64,000 nucleotides of DNA from Linyphia triangularis (GCA_963978545.1 OZ021723.1:46574069-46638068), one strand, 5' to 3'; counted from the stretch's first letter, positions 10,961-23,375 are shown. A program made the numbers and translations. Notes: generated by a model from the sequence alone, not told the origin.

Positions 10961-12206
10961 ATTTCATTAAATTTATAAGATTCATAAAAAAAAAAAAAAA
11001 AACATACTCATTACACATAAACTTAATTTTATTGCACTGGTGACGAAAAACTATAGAAATTTGGACAATAAAAAAATCTATTACAACATCTAATAAATTC
11101 AATTTTCGACAAGCATGATATGATATAAAAATTGTATTTTTTCGTTTTTCTGCTAAAGTTGAAGTTCTCTGTTAGACAATAAAACGTTTGCCTAGAATAA
11201 AATCATAAATTATTCATCATTTATGTACCAACAGTAAAATTATCATTTACATTTTTGTAGATTTTTCTTTTTAACATGACAATGTTTTACATGTAAAGTT
11301 TATTTAATAGTAATTTCCGACTTGAAAATGTAGATAGCATTTATTTTCGATGAGTTTGATTTCAACTGACAAATGTATTTCAACATTCGAAGCATATGCG
11401 AGTTATGTGAATAAACCATATGCAACCTAGCTAAATTTCAGTAATTAAGTTGTGAAGTTTTATCTTTGCCATAGAAAATATATTTATTTCTACTGGTTTT
11501 TGTTATGTGCTACGACGATCTTTTACAAAGTATGTCTTCTTGCAACATGAGAAAAGATGCGAAATGATAAGGACTTCTTTGGTATGCTTTCAATTCCTTG
11601 AGAAATAAATTTAGCTTAACTACAAGACTTGTTCCGATTCTGAAGTATGCTATTTCCTAACGTAATTTATAATTTTACTTGATACTTGGTTTAAAAGTTG
11701 AAAGAGTTTGCACAAATTTCCTATGTAAGTTCTGCTTCACTGAATAATTATCGGTCACAAGCAATAAAAATTTCACTTTGACTAATGTTATGCATGTGTT
11801 AATTATCATGAGTAATATCAGTTTTATTTGTGTCTTTCGAAAGCGAGCATTCATAAATTTAAAAGGATATTTCAAACTATTTTCAAAATATAAGTGTATT
11901 TTACAAGTTTTTTCCGGAATGAACTTTGCTCCAGTTATACTAATATTGAATATTCATCCTACAAAATAAGCGTCTTGTAAAACAAAATTCCGTTTCAGTT
12001 TTCTGAAATTTATGTATAAGTTATTTAGAAATTATGGGTGGAAGTTAAAAACCTCTATATTAATGATATATTGTCAGCAACTCTCAAATAAAAAAAAAAA
12101 TTCACTTATAATTTAGTTTGTCCAGATGATGTTCAATTTTACGTAGTAACAAACTCTACATTTTTCAAATTTATGCTAGTTTTTCACAAGAAAAAAAAAA
12201 AAAAAA

Positions 12207-12239
<33 letters not shown>

Positions 12240-12240
12240 T

Positions 12241-12606
12241 CCACTAAGGAAAATATCTTATTATTTTAGTTTGTTTGAATGATGTTAGATTTTTATGTTT
12301 CTGATTGGTGATTTGCATATACTCTTAAAAACTTTACACAATTCGTAACATACATGTTAGAAATAATAGTATATAGAATCTGAGATTGAAAAAATTTATA
12401 ACTATTATCATGTAAAGAAGGTTAAATTTTAAAAACATGTCATTTAATATGAGTGTTACCATGAAAAAAGTTAACTAAATTATTTGTGATTTCCTTTCAG
12501 AGTATAAAAAGTTATGTAGTTTACATATAATTCGCAAGTTTCTTTCAAATTATCTTAAGATGTTTTAAAAGTCTTGCAAGCGATTTTCAAAACTTGAATG
12601 CATATC
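12241..12606. other. No gene seen
   Basis: AT-rich sequence between the palindromic element and block B. It contains no recognisable coding region or repeat copy. It ends at the point that corresponds to the hAT insertion in block A. Confidence 0.5.
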
Positions 12607-14955
12607 TCCAATGTATTTAATATCTACAATTTATTTAATATTTTCACCCAATTCACCTTTCTTAGATTGATAAGCAAAATAAACGTTAGTCAGCATGTAT
12701 TGCACGAATTAATACGACACCTTAACCTATATTATTACAAAGTAAATTGTCTAAGTCTTTCTTGAAGTAACATAAATTTCCAACTTATATTGATTTTCCG
12801 ATTGTAAAGTAGAGGTGAAATTTTTTTCTTTGGAGTATCTATAACTAGTATTTATTTTAAATCTCTTACTATTTTTCTTCTATGTAACAATTTTGTTAAG
12901 TTTTACCCGTATTGTAGCATATACTCCCACTGATTTTGAACAATATTCAATGTTTTAGATAATAGAAAAGGTTTCAAGTAGAAATGATCTTAAATTCTCC
13001 AAGTGAATCATACTTTTTGGAAGAAAATCCATTTGAATTCTACCTTCACTTACTAATGTGTCTTGGAAATCCACTTCATTCCTTCCAAGTTTTCACAAAC
13101 ATTTCATTATGAAAAAAGGCAAAGTAGGAAAACGGTAATCTCAAAGACCTGCTGACACACCACAGCATCACCCGCTGCTTGCGAGTCGATGCTGTTGCTC
13201 TTGCTGTACAAGTCTCTCTACCTGTTTGAACAAGTTTTAGCGTGACTCATCCTCCGGTCTAAAAATGCCGGCAAGTGGCATATCACCTACCGCTAACCTG
13301 ATTGGGTAATTTACCGTCACATGCTTATCATCCCGTTTATAGACGTGAATTTTATATGTAAAGTAAATTTTTACGCTAACGCTTAAATTCTTTGCTATAG
13401 AAAGTTCAAGTATGTAAGTTTTTTTTTCTCTTATATGTTATATTTTAAACACATGATGCGAAATTTTTACGTTATGCTTATCTTAGAAATTTTTAAGTAT
13501 GTTACTTTTTCTTTTATTTAACATTAACCTAAGAGGGGGAAGTAAATTGTCACGTTAAAGTTTAAAGACATGATATTTATATGTGAAGTAAATTTTCGTG
13601 TAAAGGTTAAAATTCTTTATCTTTGAAATTTTTATTCTGTTAAATTTCCCATTATTTAACATTAACCTAAGAAAATAATTGTGTATGAAAATTTCACGTA
13701 TTGTTTAAATTTTTGTCGAACAAAGTTTAAGTATGTTATTTTTTTTTCTTCTCTAATTTAGCATTATTCTTATACATTTTAAAGATAAAAATTTTATGTG
13801 TGAAATAAATTTTCGCGTATTGTTTCAATTCCTTACCTTATAAATTTTTAATATTTCTTTTTCTCTAATTTAGCGTTATTCTTACACATTTGAAAGACAT
13901 AATTTTTATATGTGAGGTAAATTTTCGCGTATTATTTAAATTCTTTGCCTTATAAATTTTTAGAGCTTCTTTTTTATCTTATTTATCGTTGATATAAGAG
14001 TATGATTGTACATGTAAAGTTAATTTTCACGTTCAATTTTAAATTCTTTGCTTTGTAAATTTTTAGTGTTTCTTTTTTCTAAAAGTTAGAGTTGTCATTA
14101 TACATTTTAAAGACATGAATGGCAATGTTTGAATTCTTTGTCGTAGAAATTCGTTCCTCCTACATGTCAAATTTAAAGTCGTGATTTTTATGTGTAAAGT
14201 AAATTTTTGCGTTAATGTTAAAGTTATTTGTCGTACAAAGTTTAAGTATGTTACTTTTTTCTTTTATTTAGCAATATTTTTACATATTTTAAAAGACATG
14301 ATTTTTATGTATGTAGTAAATTTTCGCTGAAAGATTAAAATTATTTGTCGTAGAAATTTTAAGTATGCCAATTTTTCTTACATGTCACATTTTAAAGTCG
14401 GGATTTTTATATGTAAAGTAAATTTTTACGATAATATCAAAGTTATTTATCGTACAAAATTTAAGTATGTAAATTTTTTCTTTTATTTAGCGATATTTCT
14501 ACATATTTTAAAGTCGGGATTTTTAAGTGTAAAGTAAAATTTTACGTAAATGTTAAAGTTATTTGTCGTAGAAAGTTTAAGTATGATACTTTTCTCTTGC
14601 ATGTCATATTTTAAAGTCGCGATTTTTATGTATGAAGGGATTTTTCGCGTAAAGGTTAAATATTTATCTTAGAAATTTTAAGTAAGTTATTTTTCTCTTA
14701 TTTAGCGATATTTTTACACATTTTAAAGTGATTTTTATGTGTAAAGTAAACTTTTTATGTTAATGTTAAAGTTTTTTATCGTAGAGAGTTTAAGTATGTT
14801 ACTTTTTTAACTTATTTAGTGATATTCGTACACATTTTAAAGACATGATGTTTATTCGTAAAGTAAATTTTCACGTTCACTTTTGAATTCTTAGTTGTAA
14901 GATGTTCAAGTATGTTACTTTTTCTCTCTTATTTAGGCATTAGAGTATCCAAAAT
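12607..14955. repeat. Block B: second copy of the duplicated tandem-repeat segment
   Basis: Same orientation and order as 1730-3745, with near-identical stretches from TTTAATATCTACAATTTATT onward. The tandem part (about 13340-14935) has roughly 330 extra bases, that is about three more units, near 14230-14830. Similarity ends just after ATTAGAGTATCCAAAA at both places. Downstream, block B has a minisatellite where block A has the ALKBH2-like gene. Confidence 0.8.
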
Positions 14956-15119
14956 CAGTTATCAGATATCTATTTAGCATTAGCAGCTAGTTCTGTGTTG
15001 CTATTCATCAACTTAAGTAAGTATCATTGTACAATAAAAACTATCTTGATTAATATAACTAACATAGCCAGATTAATTTCTAACAAGTTTATCGGGGTAA
15101 AGCTCAACTATCGGGACTC

Positions 15120-15512
15120 AAGAGCCATTGGGAGTAGTTAGGGAGCATTTAGCAGGTATTGGGAGCATTTAGGGAGCATTTAGCAGGTATTTGGGAGCAG
15201 TTATTGAGCATTTAGCAGGTATTGGGAGCAGTTAGGAAGCATTTAGCGGGTATTGAGAGCAGTTAGGGAGCATTTAGCAGGTATTGGGAGCAGTTAACAT
15301 GTATTGGGAGCAGTTAAAAAGCATTTAACAGGTATTGGGAGCAGTTAGGGAGCATTTAGCGGGTATTGGGAGCAGTTAGGGAGCATTTAACAGGTATTGA
15401 GAACATTTAACAGGTATTGAGAACATTTAACAGGTATTGGGAGCAGTTAGGAAGCATTTAACAGGTATTGGGTGCCATTGAGAGCCAATTGGGAGTCGTT
15501 GGGAGTCATTGG
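15120..15512. repeat. Minisatellite, 31-bp period with half-unit structure
   Basis: About twelve units built from two related halves, GTATTGGGAGCAGTTAGG and GAGCATTTAGCAG, together 31 bp. Some units have lost one half, giving tandem GAACATTTAACAGGTATT stretches near 15395-15440. The array decays into GGGAGTCGTTGGGAGTCATT at its right edge. It has no unique spacers, so it is not a CRISPR array. Confidence 0.9.
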
Positions 15513-16435
15513 TAATAACATCATAAAGAAATAAATGCTAGTTAAAAAAAATTAAGCTATTTCTGCACATTTGTATGAAGAGTAAACTGTAACACTAAAG
15601 TTAAATTTGTTTGTATCAAAATTACAATTTTCACGAAAACTGTTAAGGGTACGTTAAAATTTCCGTGAAATTCATTAAGTTTTTTCGGGAAAAAAGCTAC
15701 ATACAACTAGATATTAGTAAAAATTTCTATTAAAAATATATATATTTTTTTTTTTACATTAGTGTTTAAATAATTTGTTTCAAAACTAGAATTTTCATGA
15801 AAAAATGTTTAGACAGACTAAAATTCTCATGAAATTCAGTATTGGATGGTTGGTTAGTGACCTCATATTTCAAAGAAATATACGTTCTTTGGAATAAGTT
15901 TTTTTCTTCTTATAGGGAGGAGTGAGGCGGTACCAATTCTTCCTAAAAGAGGTATCGGGCCGGAGGAGGGTCCTCACTTTTAAAATTTAGCTTAAAAATA
16001 ATTAACATTTTCTAAAGTCTTTCAAATTAGCTTATTCAAAATTGGTTAGGGAAGGGGGGTGGGTAGATGAGTTCCCATGAAGGCAGCGTCCGATAGTCGA
16101 TATTTTAACAATTGTTTGGTAAAATATTGAAATGTCACGTGTAGTTCGGGGCTCGGGTTCTTTAGACCTTTAGCAAATGGCCTTCACTTTAATTAAACTT
16201 AAATGTCGTGTTAAGATTTTTTATTTGCATGTATCTCTGATCTTAGAAATTTAATGTAAATGAGTCTTAAATTCATCCCTAGATGGTGCCACTACCTTAA
16301 ATTTTGAAGAAAACTATCTTACTAAACTGTATGGCCAATGAAATCATGTGACACATTTCAACCAATGAGAAGAGAGTATTTGGTGATGTGTCTAAAACCG
16401 ACTAATCGCAAGCAAGTATTTTGCCGATCTCTAAC
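15513..16435. other. No gene seen
   Basis: AT-rich DNA with a G-rich patch near 15915-16070. The stretch near 16320-16420 (CCAATGAAATCATGTGACAC, CCAATGAG) carries two CCAAT motifs just before the second TGACGTCA array, similar in position to the CCAAT boxes near 5440-5490. No open frame resembles a protein. Confidence 0.5.
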
Positions 16436-16920
16436 ATAAAGCAAGTTATGACGTCATATCCACTATGACGTCACTAGTAAAAATACCTATAACTCTAACT
16501 TATTCGCCAAGAAGCAGCCCTAGAACAACTCAACTCCGTCTGAAAGGTAAATCGAAACTAAAAAGTGTTGCCACCACTCAAAACTTTGATATAAAACAAA
16601 TTATGACGTCATACCCACTGTGACGTCACGCAATAAAACCCTATCACTCTAACTTATTCACTAAGAAGCAGCCCTAGAACAACTCAACTCCATCTGCTAG
16701 ATAAACCTAAACTAAAAAAGTGTTGCCACCGATCAAAACTTTGATATAAAACACATTATGACGTCATTCCCACTGTGACGTCATACACAAACAGCTTATA
16801 ACGAAACCGAAACTAAAACAGCAGCAGGAGGGGAACAACTCAACTCCACTTCCGGTCACGTGACTTCCGGTGACGGCATATCCGGTCACGGCCTCTTCCG
16901 GTGACGTCATCATCCCTCAT
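16436..16920. repeat. Array of paired TGACGTCA palindromes (copy 2)
   Basis: The repeat phrases match 5641-6320, including GAAGCAGCCCTAGAACAACT and AAAAGTGTTGCCACC, with about seven TGACGTCA sites. The pairs are again about 17 bp apart, for example near 16446-16470, 16604-16627 and 16759-16782. Both arrays end with a CCGGTGACGTCATCATCCC-like tail, which marks a shared right boundary. Confidence 0.75.
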
Positions 16921-17384
16921 CCCTGCACCGGCACCGCCCTGGCTTCGGACTGTCATTTTTTACCTACTGATATGTTCTAGAATATGAAAAAAAAAAAAAA
17001 AAAAAAAAATGAAGGATATAAGCAGTTTGCTGCTTCTATCAGGTAATCAAACCTTTGTTTATCTATATTTTCGGGGCAAAACCGTCAACCTGCGTCACCT
17101 GTGGCAATTTGCTGTTGCTTCTGTTCGTATGGGAGATTCTTCAAATTGGAGGGCATGTTCTTACAATAATAATCGGCCCTGGTCAAGCTGTTTGATGTAG
17201 TTGAAATTGTTATAAATAGACTTCAGATCGAAATGTAAACGACTTCTGTTGTATTTTTTTTTATAATTTTTTTAATCTGTTATCCAAGCCTAATAATTTA
17301 ACATATTATAGAGTTCATTGTTTTGGCTATGACCCCACATATATAATTTTTTTTACTGATAAAAATTAAAAATTTACTTTGAGT
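16921..17384. other. No gene seen
   Basis: It begins with a GC-richer stretch, then an A run of about 25 near 16985-17009, then AT-rich DNA. The small open frame after the A run has no recognisable domain. Confidence 0.5.
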
Positions 17385-17621
17385 TGTGTAGAGGCGTAAC
17401 TTCTACACGTTATTCAATTTAATAACTCAGCATAAGCCAAGATTATTTATATTATTTCTTTATTAATGCAAGTTAAGACATCAACAGCAAGAAATACAAT
17501 TACAGTAATAATAATTGAAAGAACAACCAAAACGTCGCTCAGCAATCAGTAGTTTACATTGCCTCAACAATAAGCAATCAACAATTCAATTCAGTTCTTT
17601 TTAAGTAGACATACGATTACA
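17385..17621 (-). mobile_element. 3' LTR of the BEL/Pao relic
   Basis: A 237-bp segment that on the minus strand begins TGTAATCG and ends CTACACA. It is preceded by the purine tract AAAGAGGGAG, as expected for a polypurine tract, and it contains TTAATAAAG as a polyadenylation signal. It follows the end of the pol relic by about 110 bases in the right orientation. Confidence 0.6.
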
Positions 17622-17728
17622 CTCCCTCTTTGAAACACATAAAGGTTTCAAGTATAATAAAATTAATACAATGGCTATATATACATATATATGCAATAGA
17701 CTCACAGGTTACAAGAAACATCACAAGT

Positions 17729-18888
17729 TTACACTTGGTTATCACAATTTGGCAAAATACAAATATTAGAGATACCTCTCTTATAAGTACCCGTTGCAGT
17801 TATCACTTCAACAATAACTCTCACCTTGCCATCTCTTCCAGATGTAACATTGCAAATTCTACCAATTTTCTAGGTGCACAATATGGTAACCCATTTTCCT
17901 TTAATAGGACAACCATACCTGGCACTGCGTTACCAATATCAACCTGCCATTTAGATTTTGTTTGTAGATTGGCAAGGTAATCAAGCAACCACTTTTTCCA
18001 TATAGTTTGAGACAATTTGCTATAGTTAGCTGCCAACAGGACAAACGGTTGGCTGGAATCTCTGACACATCCGATTGAGGCAAGACATTCAACGGTCTAC
18101 CAATTGAAAAGTGACCAGCTGTCAAAACCGAAAAATCATGCGGATCAGAGGACATTGGGGTTAAAAGGCGGCTATTTAACATAGCCTCTATTTGAGTAGT
18201 TATTGTAAGAAACTCCTCAAGGGTAAGTTTAAGTTCTCCTACACAATGTTTTAAATGGTGCTTAAAGCTCTTGACACCCGCCTCCCACAATCCTCCAAAA
18301 TTAGGTGACTGAAGAGGAATAAAACCCCAAGAAATTCCATGAGAAGACAATCACTCACTGATTTTTGTTTGAATAAGGCAAGGACCCTCTTTAACTCTGA
18401 CGCAGCTCCACAAAAGTTCTTTGCATTGTCAGAAAGTAATTGTGAGGGCAAACCCCTTCGACTTACAGACCTTTTTAAACAAGCAATTAATGTATCAGCT
18501 GTTAAGTCACTTAATACTTCGAGATGTACGGCCTTTGTAAGTAAACACACAAATATGCATACAAAAACCTTTTGGTATACACCCTTTCTCTGATTTTTAC
18601 ACTTTATCAAAAATGGCCACACAGATATTATCCAGTTTTAGAAAATGGTTGGCTCACCATTATTCTATCCTTAGGCAAGTGTGCCATATTCTGACTAATT
18701 TCTCTTGGATTCACCTTAAAGCATGAAACGTAATTGTGTACAATGCGCCGTGCCATATCTCGGCCGTTTAAGGCACAATACTCTTGACGTACATTATAAA
18801 ATAATGTTTGGGGTCCACAATGTAAATTTCTCAAATGATAATACCTAAAAATCATTTCAGTCAACTTGTGACCCTTTGACAACAGCAC
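17729..18888 (-). pseudogene. BEL/Pao retrotransposon integrase region, frameshifted
   Basis: Read right to left, the tract shows a zinc-binding-type segment (HLRNLHCGPQTLFYNVRQEY, then CFKVNP), the integrase core (VCIFVCLLTKAVHLE, the DDE aspartate in LLSDNAKNFCGA, and the glutamate in SPNFGGLWEAGVKSFKHH), and the BEL-type C-terminus ending near a stop at 17729. The pieces lie in at least three frames (18888-18628, 18622-18251, 18350-17901 and a final piece), so the copy is dead. Gag, protease and reverse transcriptase are absent. The LTR at 17385-17621 is its 3' end. Family assignment rests on the characteristic KAVHLE and SPNFGGLWE motifs. Confidence 0.88.
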
Positions 18889-19810
18889 AGGACAGGGTGT
18901 TTTGCATCAAGGGGTAGGTCAGATACTGCCACGGGAAACCTTTTCCCTTGTCGATGCACAACTGCTTTAGCACTCTCGTTGCTAAGCAGGCAGGGACGGC
19001 GCGAACAGGGGGCGTAGGAGGCGACTCGCCCCCCAAAGTTTTAGAAAGTTGGACAGTCGGCAAATTTTCTAAATTTTATCGAGATCTTTCTTTTTTTAAA
19101 GTCAATCCACAATAAAATCGAATTGAATGAAAAAAAAATGTTGTACAAAAATATTAAAAATATCGGAATGTAGCGTGACCCGAGTTTGACGAATCGGCAT
19201 TTTTACTCTAGAATTCTATTATAGGGAAGTCGGTGTCTTTTTTGCTGCCTACAATGATGAACTGCGAACGCAAATATTATTAAATAAATATCTTCATTAT
19301 CTCGCCCCGTCAAAGTTTTTAGAATGGCTGGTAGTCGGCAAATTTCTGAAATTTCATCCCTCCTTTTAAAAATGTCTAGTGGCGGATGTTTCAAAACATA
19401 TTGAATGGAAAAAAGCACAAATAATTATAATCATCATTAGTTTTACAAAATTGTGATCACAATGCTACCTAAGTTGACGGTCGGCAATTTCGAATTGGAG
19501 TAAGTATATTCTTTTTGACAGGAACGTTAAAATAATCTAATCATTGATATCTTCAGCTTCACCGACATTAGATAACTTTGATGTGTACAGTAGATGATAT
19601 ACTTGTATTTGTGGTACGTCAGATAACGCCTGAAAAACCATGACATACACATTAAACGTCATTTACATAAGGTATGTAATGTTCGTCATATGAGTTAAAG
19701 GTTTTATACAAAATTGCAAAAAAAAAAAAAAAATTATACAAAAATTGACCCGCATTTTACAAAGTTATTGCAAATAATGTCAAATAGAACTCCATAAATG
19801 ATGTTATATA
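18889..19810. other. Unclassified repeat DNA, no gene seen
   Basis: A phrase with CGCCCC..CAAAGTTTT.AGAA followed by GTCGGCAAATTT appears twice (about 19028-19065 and 19305-19350), each followed by similar sequence, so this looks like a decayed repeated element. GACGGCGCGAACAGG near 18994 may be one end. The rest is AT-rich without a coding signal. Confidence 0.4.
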
Positions 19811-20563
19811 CATGATGGTTATAAAGAAACTTTGCCGATATATGAACCTCTAGCGGCAGTCTCGTTCAACAGATCGAGATGAGATTTCAAGTATAGTTTA
19901 TCAGAGGTATGAGGTCTGAATTCTGTGAATTTCAGCAAAATCGCGTTCACGATTAGGCTGGTTATTGTTAGGAATGGCAACGCCTACTTTTTCCTATCGA
20001 AACATGATCATCGCATGCGAAAACCCTAAAGAGCATTGGAACGGTACGTGTATCACAAAAAAAAACGGACGCTTTATGGACGCACTAAATACAGATCTGC
20101 GAACGGCCAACAAAAACACGAGCGGAGCAATGAAGGCCGCTCGCCAGATATTCAGCTTAGAAAACCGATTAAATTGCCTGTGATGGCACTCTTGTGAACT
20201 TTGAAATTTGTCAAATGCAAATTTCCATCGTGCACCTCGATGGCGTTTTGTTGGCCGTTCGCAGAGCTTTTTTTTGTGCGTGCATAATGCGTCCGTTTTT
20301 TTTGTGATACACATACCGTTCCAACGCTCTTTAGGGTTTTCTCAAGTACTGAGCATTTTGCGATAGGAAAAAGTAGGCATTGTCATTCGAAAATTTCGAG
20401 TTTCTGTAACTTTTAATCATAACCGTGAGTGCCATTTGTTGAAATTCACAGAATCCCGAGCTCATACCTCTGAATAACTACACCTAAAATCTCATCTCGA
20501 TCTGCTGAACGGAACGGAAGCTAGAGGCCCATATATCGGCAAAGTTTCTTTATGACCACCTTG
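19811..20563. mobile_element. Mariner/Tc1-like foldback MITE, 753 bp
   Basis: The whole element is two inverted arms of about 350 bp around a short centre near 20185. The ends are CATGATGGTTATAAAG and, from the other side, CAAGGTGGTCATAAAG, each flanked by TA. Arm sequences such as CCTAAAGAGCATTGGAACGG and TTTTTTTTGTGATACACA recur in opposite orientation. It has no transposase. Confidence 0.75.
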
Positions 20564-21576
20564 TACTTCATGTATTGAAAATGCATTCCCAAAATAGGGC
20601 ATGCCACATGGACTGGAAGGCGATATCGTATTTATTCCAACAAAATAATCTTTGGAAAAGTATTGAAAAGTTTATTATAATACTATATAGAATTCTTAAT
20701 GTTTCCCGTGGTCAAATAGCTGTGGCCTGACATTGTCCGGTACAACCAAGTTCAGTCTATTGCAAATTGTGAGTATCCTTTCACTCTTATCCTCGATTTC
20801 TGACGCAGTTTGGCCTTTGCTTTGCCCTTGCGCCTAAACCAACCTATCCCGATTTTGCCCTAACCAACCTATCCTGGATTTCACCACTTTATACTTTAAA
20901 CATCGGGAAAAAATAATCTATCAGATAAACTAAGATTTTTTTTTGTCTAAATACCTTTAAAAATATTTCAAATTAGATCAATAAATCTCACATTAGGATC
21001 ATAACCATTACATGTGGGTAAGGGAAATGGGGTGGGTTTTTGAAAATTTCATGTTGACAGTGACGTTTCTCTTGCTTTGAAGATCAAATGTGCAACTAGT
21101 TCTTCCTCAAGATCGGAATAATACTGTAGATTTGAATACCTCCCCCCCCCCACACCTTTCCCAAAAAACCCCACATATACTATTCCTTATATAATTTGGA
21201 TTGTTGTGCTAAAAATTATGACATGCTTTTTTATAGATCTGAATATTTTGTCACTAAATTCGAAGTTCCATTAGTTGCGAATAATTTACCTTTCTGCATT
21301 TAAATAATATAGTTTGGTTTAATGCTAAAGTAATTCATTTCATTTTTAATCCCGCTTAGGAAAAAAAAACCCTAGCATTTTCAAGTATACTTTCCTTCTT
21401 GAACAAATGATTATTGTTCAAAAAACGAGAAATATTTGCAGAAATTATTGCTGAAAAACCACACCACATCAGTGAAAAACCACAAAAAAATCATTAAATT
21501 AAATCCAGCAATTTTGGTAAAAATACATACTCGAAGTAACTACTTTTAAGAAAAAGGTTCCTGGATTGAATAGTTA

Positions 21577-21618
<42 letters not shown>

Positions 21619-22940
21619 TACTATTAACACACTTAAAAAAAAAATCTTTTCTTTTTTACTTAGGAAAATGTATTAAAAAGTATTTAAAAATTAAATAATT
21701 AACAAAATGTTTTTAATAATTATTGTCTTTTGCAATGCAATTATAGTGTCCATGAGAGCCTACAGGATTATTTGCAGGGAAGGGTAAAGTGACAAAAGTT
21801 TTTGTTTAATCCTTGATTTTTCGAATGGGAATTGGATTTCCTAATTGGATGTTAGTTAATAATTGTGGGGCAAATGTTCTGTTCAAATTAATAAATTAAT
21901 ATCGATATTTTTTTTTGTACATTTTACAACTTTTTTTTCCACGTTACTTTATTTTTAAAAAGCCAGAGGGGAGGGAGTGCAAGTGCATGTTTCTTATGTT
22001 CCTGACATTATATCTATTATAAAAATTGCAGTGCTTCGCGTAAGGAATTTTCTGTAATAGCAATAGTTCGCCAGAATTTTAAAAAGAAGAATTTTTCCAG
22101 AATTTGATTTTTGATCAACCTTTATACAATTCTTTATAAAAAAGTCACCTATTTGATCAATAATTTTCATCTATTTAATTCCATGCAAATTACAATTTCC
22201 AACCACTTTTGCACGTTTAAATAATTTTTTTCGAAACTGCAATTTGAAAATTAAAAAAAAAGTTGTTTCGAAATGAAGCATTTGTATTATTCAGGTAACT
22301 GAATTGGTTTAAGACAGTGGGGAAAAATTCTATCTATCTGCAAGGTATAAATGTCTTTCCCCCCTGCCCCCAAATAAAACGCTTCCAAAAATGTTTTCCT
22401 TTGTTCGGAGAGGAAGGGGTAATTTAGTAAAAAGAAATTAAAAATTAAATGAATTTGAAGGAACTTTAACTATAATGTGATGGGAATTTGTATAAAATTT
22501 GATATTAATTATGTATTAACAAAATGTCATAAAATATTAAAAATTGTTTGGACGGTAATTTAAAATTAATTAAAATTAATTGCACATTAAATAAAATAAT
22601 TCACAATTAAATAAAAAAAGGCATTAACAATGAGTTTTACATTAATTAATAATTAATTATTCCTATATTAATTAAAAATTATTTATACGTTAATTTTGCA
22701 TTAATAAAAATTAGTTAACAATTTATTAACACCTTAATTTACATTTTTTACATTTCTACGGACATGCCTTGATTTCAGTTGGCAAAAGGATGTCTACGCC
22801 CCCCCCCCCCCCCCCAACCAAAATTCTTAGCGACGGCCCTGTAAGCAGGGTGCCAACTTAGTACCGTAAGTGAACATGAGCAATTTATACACCTTGATCT
22901 CACTATCCTTATCTTCCCAAAGAATGTATTGCAGGTCAGT
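20564..22940. other. AT-rich repeat DNA with long homopolymers, no gene seen
   Basis: Contains a run of 37 A (21578-21614) and a run of 17 C (22799-22815). CTTAGCGACGGCCCTG, ending at 22841, looks like a hAT-type terminus, so the C run probably lies inside a decayed element whose other end I could not place. A stretch near 22560-22740 is dominated by TTAATTAA words. No credible coding frame. Confidence 0.5.
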
Positions 22941-23375
22941 TTACAATGGATTTATCCATATCTGACGACACATTTTAACCACATCGGCGGTCATTATAAT
23001 TATGTGTTCTCTGAACCTCAATAAAATAGAGAATAGATCCTCCTTGATCATATGAACTATCAAATTAGCAGCTCTTTCACCCAAAATATTCACCAAGATC
23101 TCAGCCTTATACTCCTCTGGAATACTTTTTATATGAAAAGCTATTTCAAGAGATTGAAAATAAAAATTAGACGATTCAGATCGCGACGGTATCGGCATGG
23201 TTAAAGTTTTTACACTTTTTTCAGTAAATATTCTAAATTAGTAATATTTTATTTAAGTCGCCAGTATCATTAACATTCTCCTTTGCTTTAGAAAGTGAAT
23301 CAGATTTAATTTTTTCAAGCTCCAATTGTTTTTCTAACTGCGCCAATCTGACAAGCTACTATTGATTGTGGTTGA
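22941..23375 (-). pseudogene. Second gag relic of the same family as 7.1-8.25 kb
   Basis: Minus-strand frame with MPIPSRSESSNFYFQSLEIA, clearly related to MPVPSRPENYNLFFQSLERA of the other relic, then ILVNILGERAANLIVH. Upstream a coiled-coil remnant (LAQLEKQLELEKIKSDS) is visible with stops and frame loss. Only the start of the capsid domain remains; the frame then runs into unrelated sequence. It is dead. Confidence 0.75.

Larger units (their letters stand above)
8953..12200. mobile_element. Unclassified transposon-like element with inverted arms of about 0.95 kb
   Basis: The left arm (about 8953-10195, apart from a nested MITE) is the near-exact reverse complement of the right arm (about 11277-12200). 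The ends read CTTGTGAAAAACTAGC and its complement next to T/A runs and TA microsatellites. Only scattered base changes separate the arms by eye, so the structure is young or gene-converted. The centre (about 10196-11276) is single-copy and AT-rich. No known transposase domain is visible, and a clear target duplication cannot be read because the ends sit in TA repeats. It may be a non-autonomous DNA transposon, a foldback element or an inverted duplication. Confidence 0.65.

Noticed and set aside
9183..11969. A conserved 63-residue protein encoded twice (9183-9374 minus and 11778-11969 plus)
   Set aside because: The two frames are only the same DNA in the inverted arms. There is no domain, and an equally long frame exists on the other strand.
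15120..15512. CRISPR-like regular repeats
   Set aside because: The units are directly adjacent and degenerate, with no unique spacers, and the setting is a eukaryotic intergenic region.
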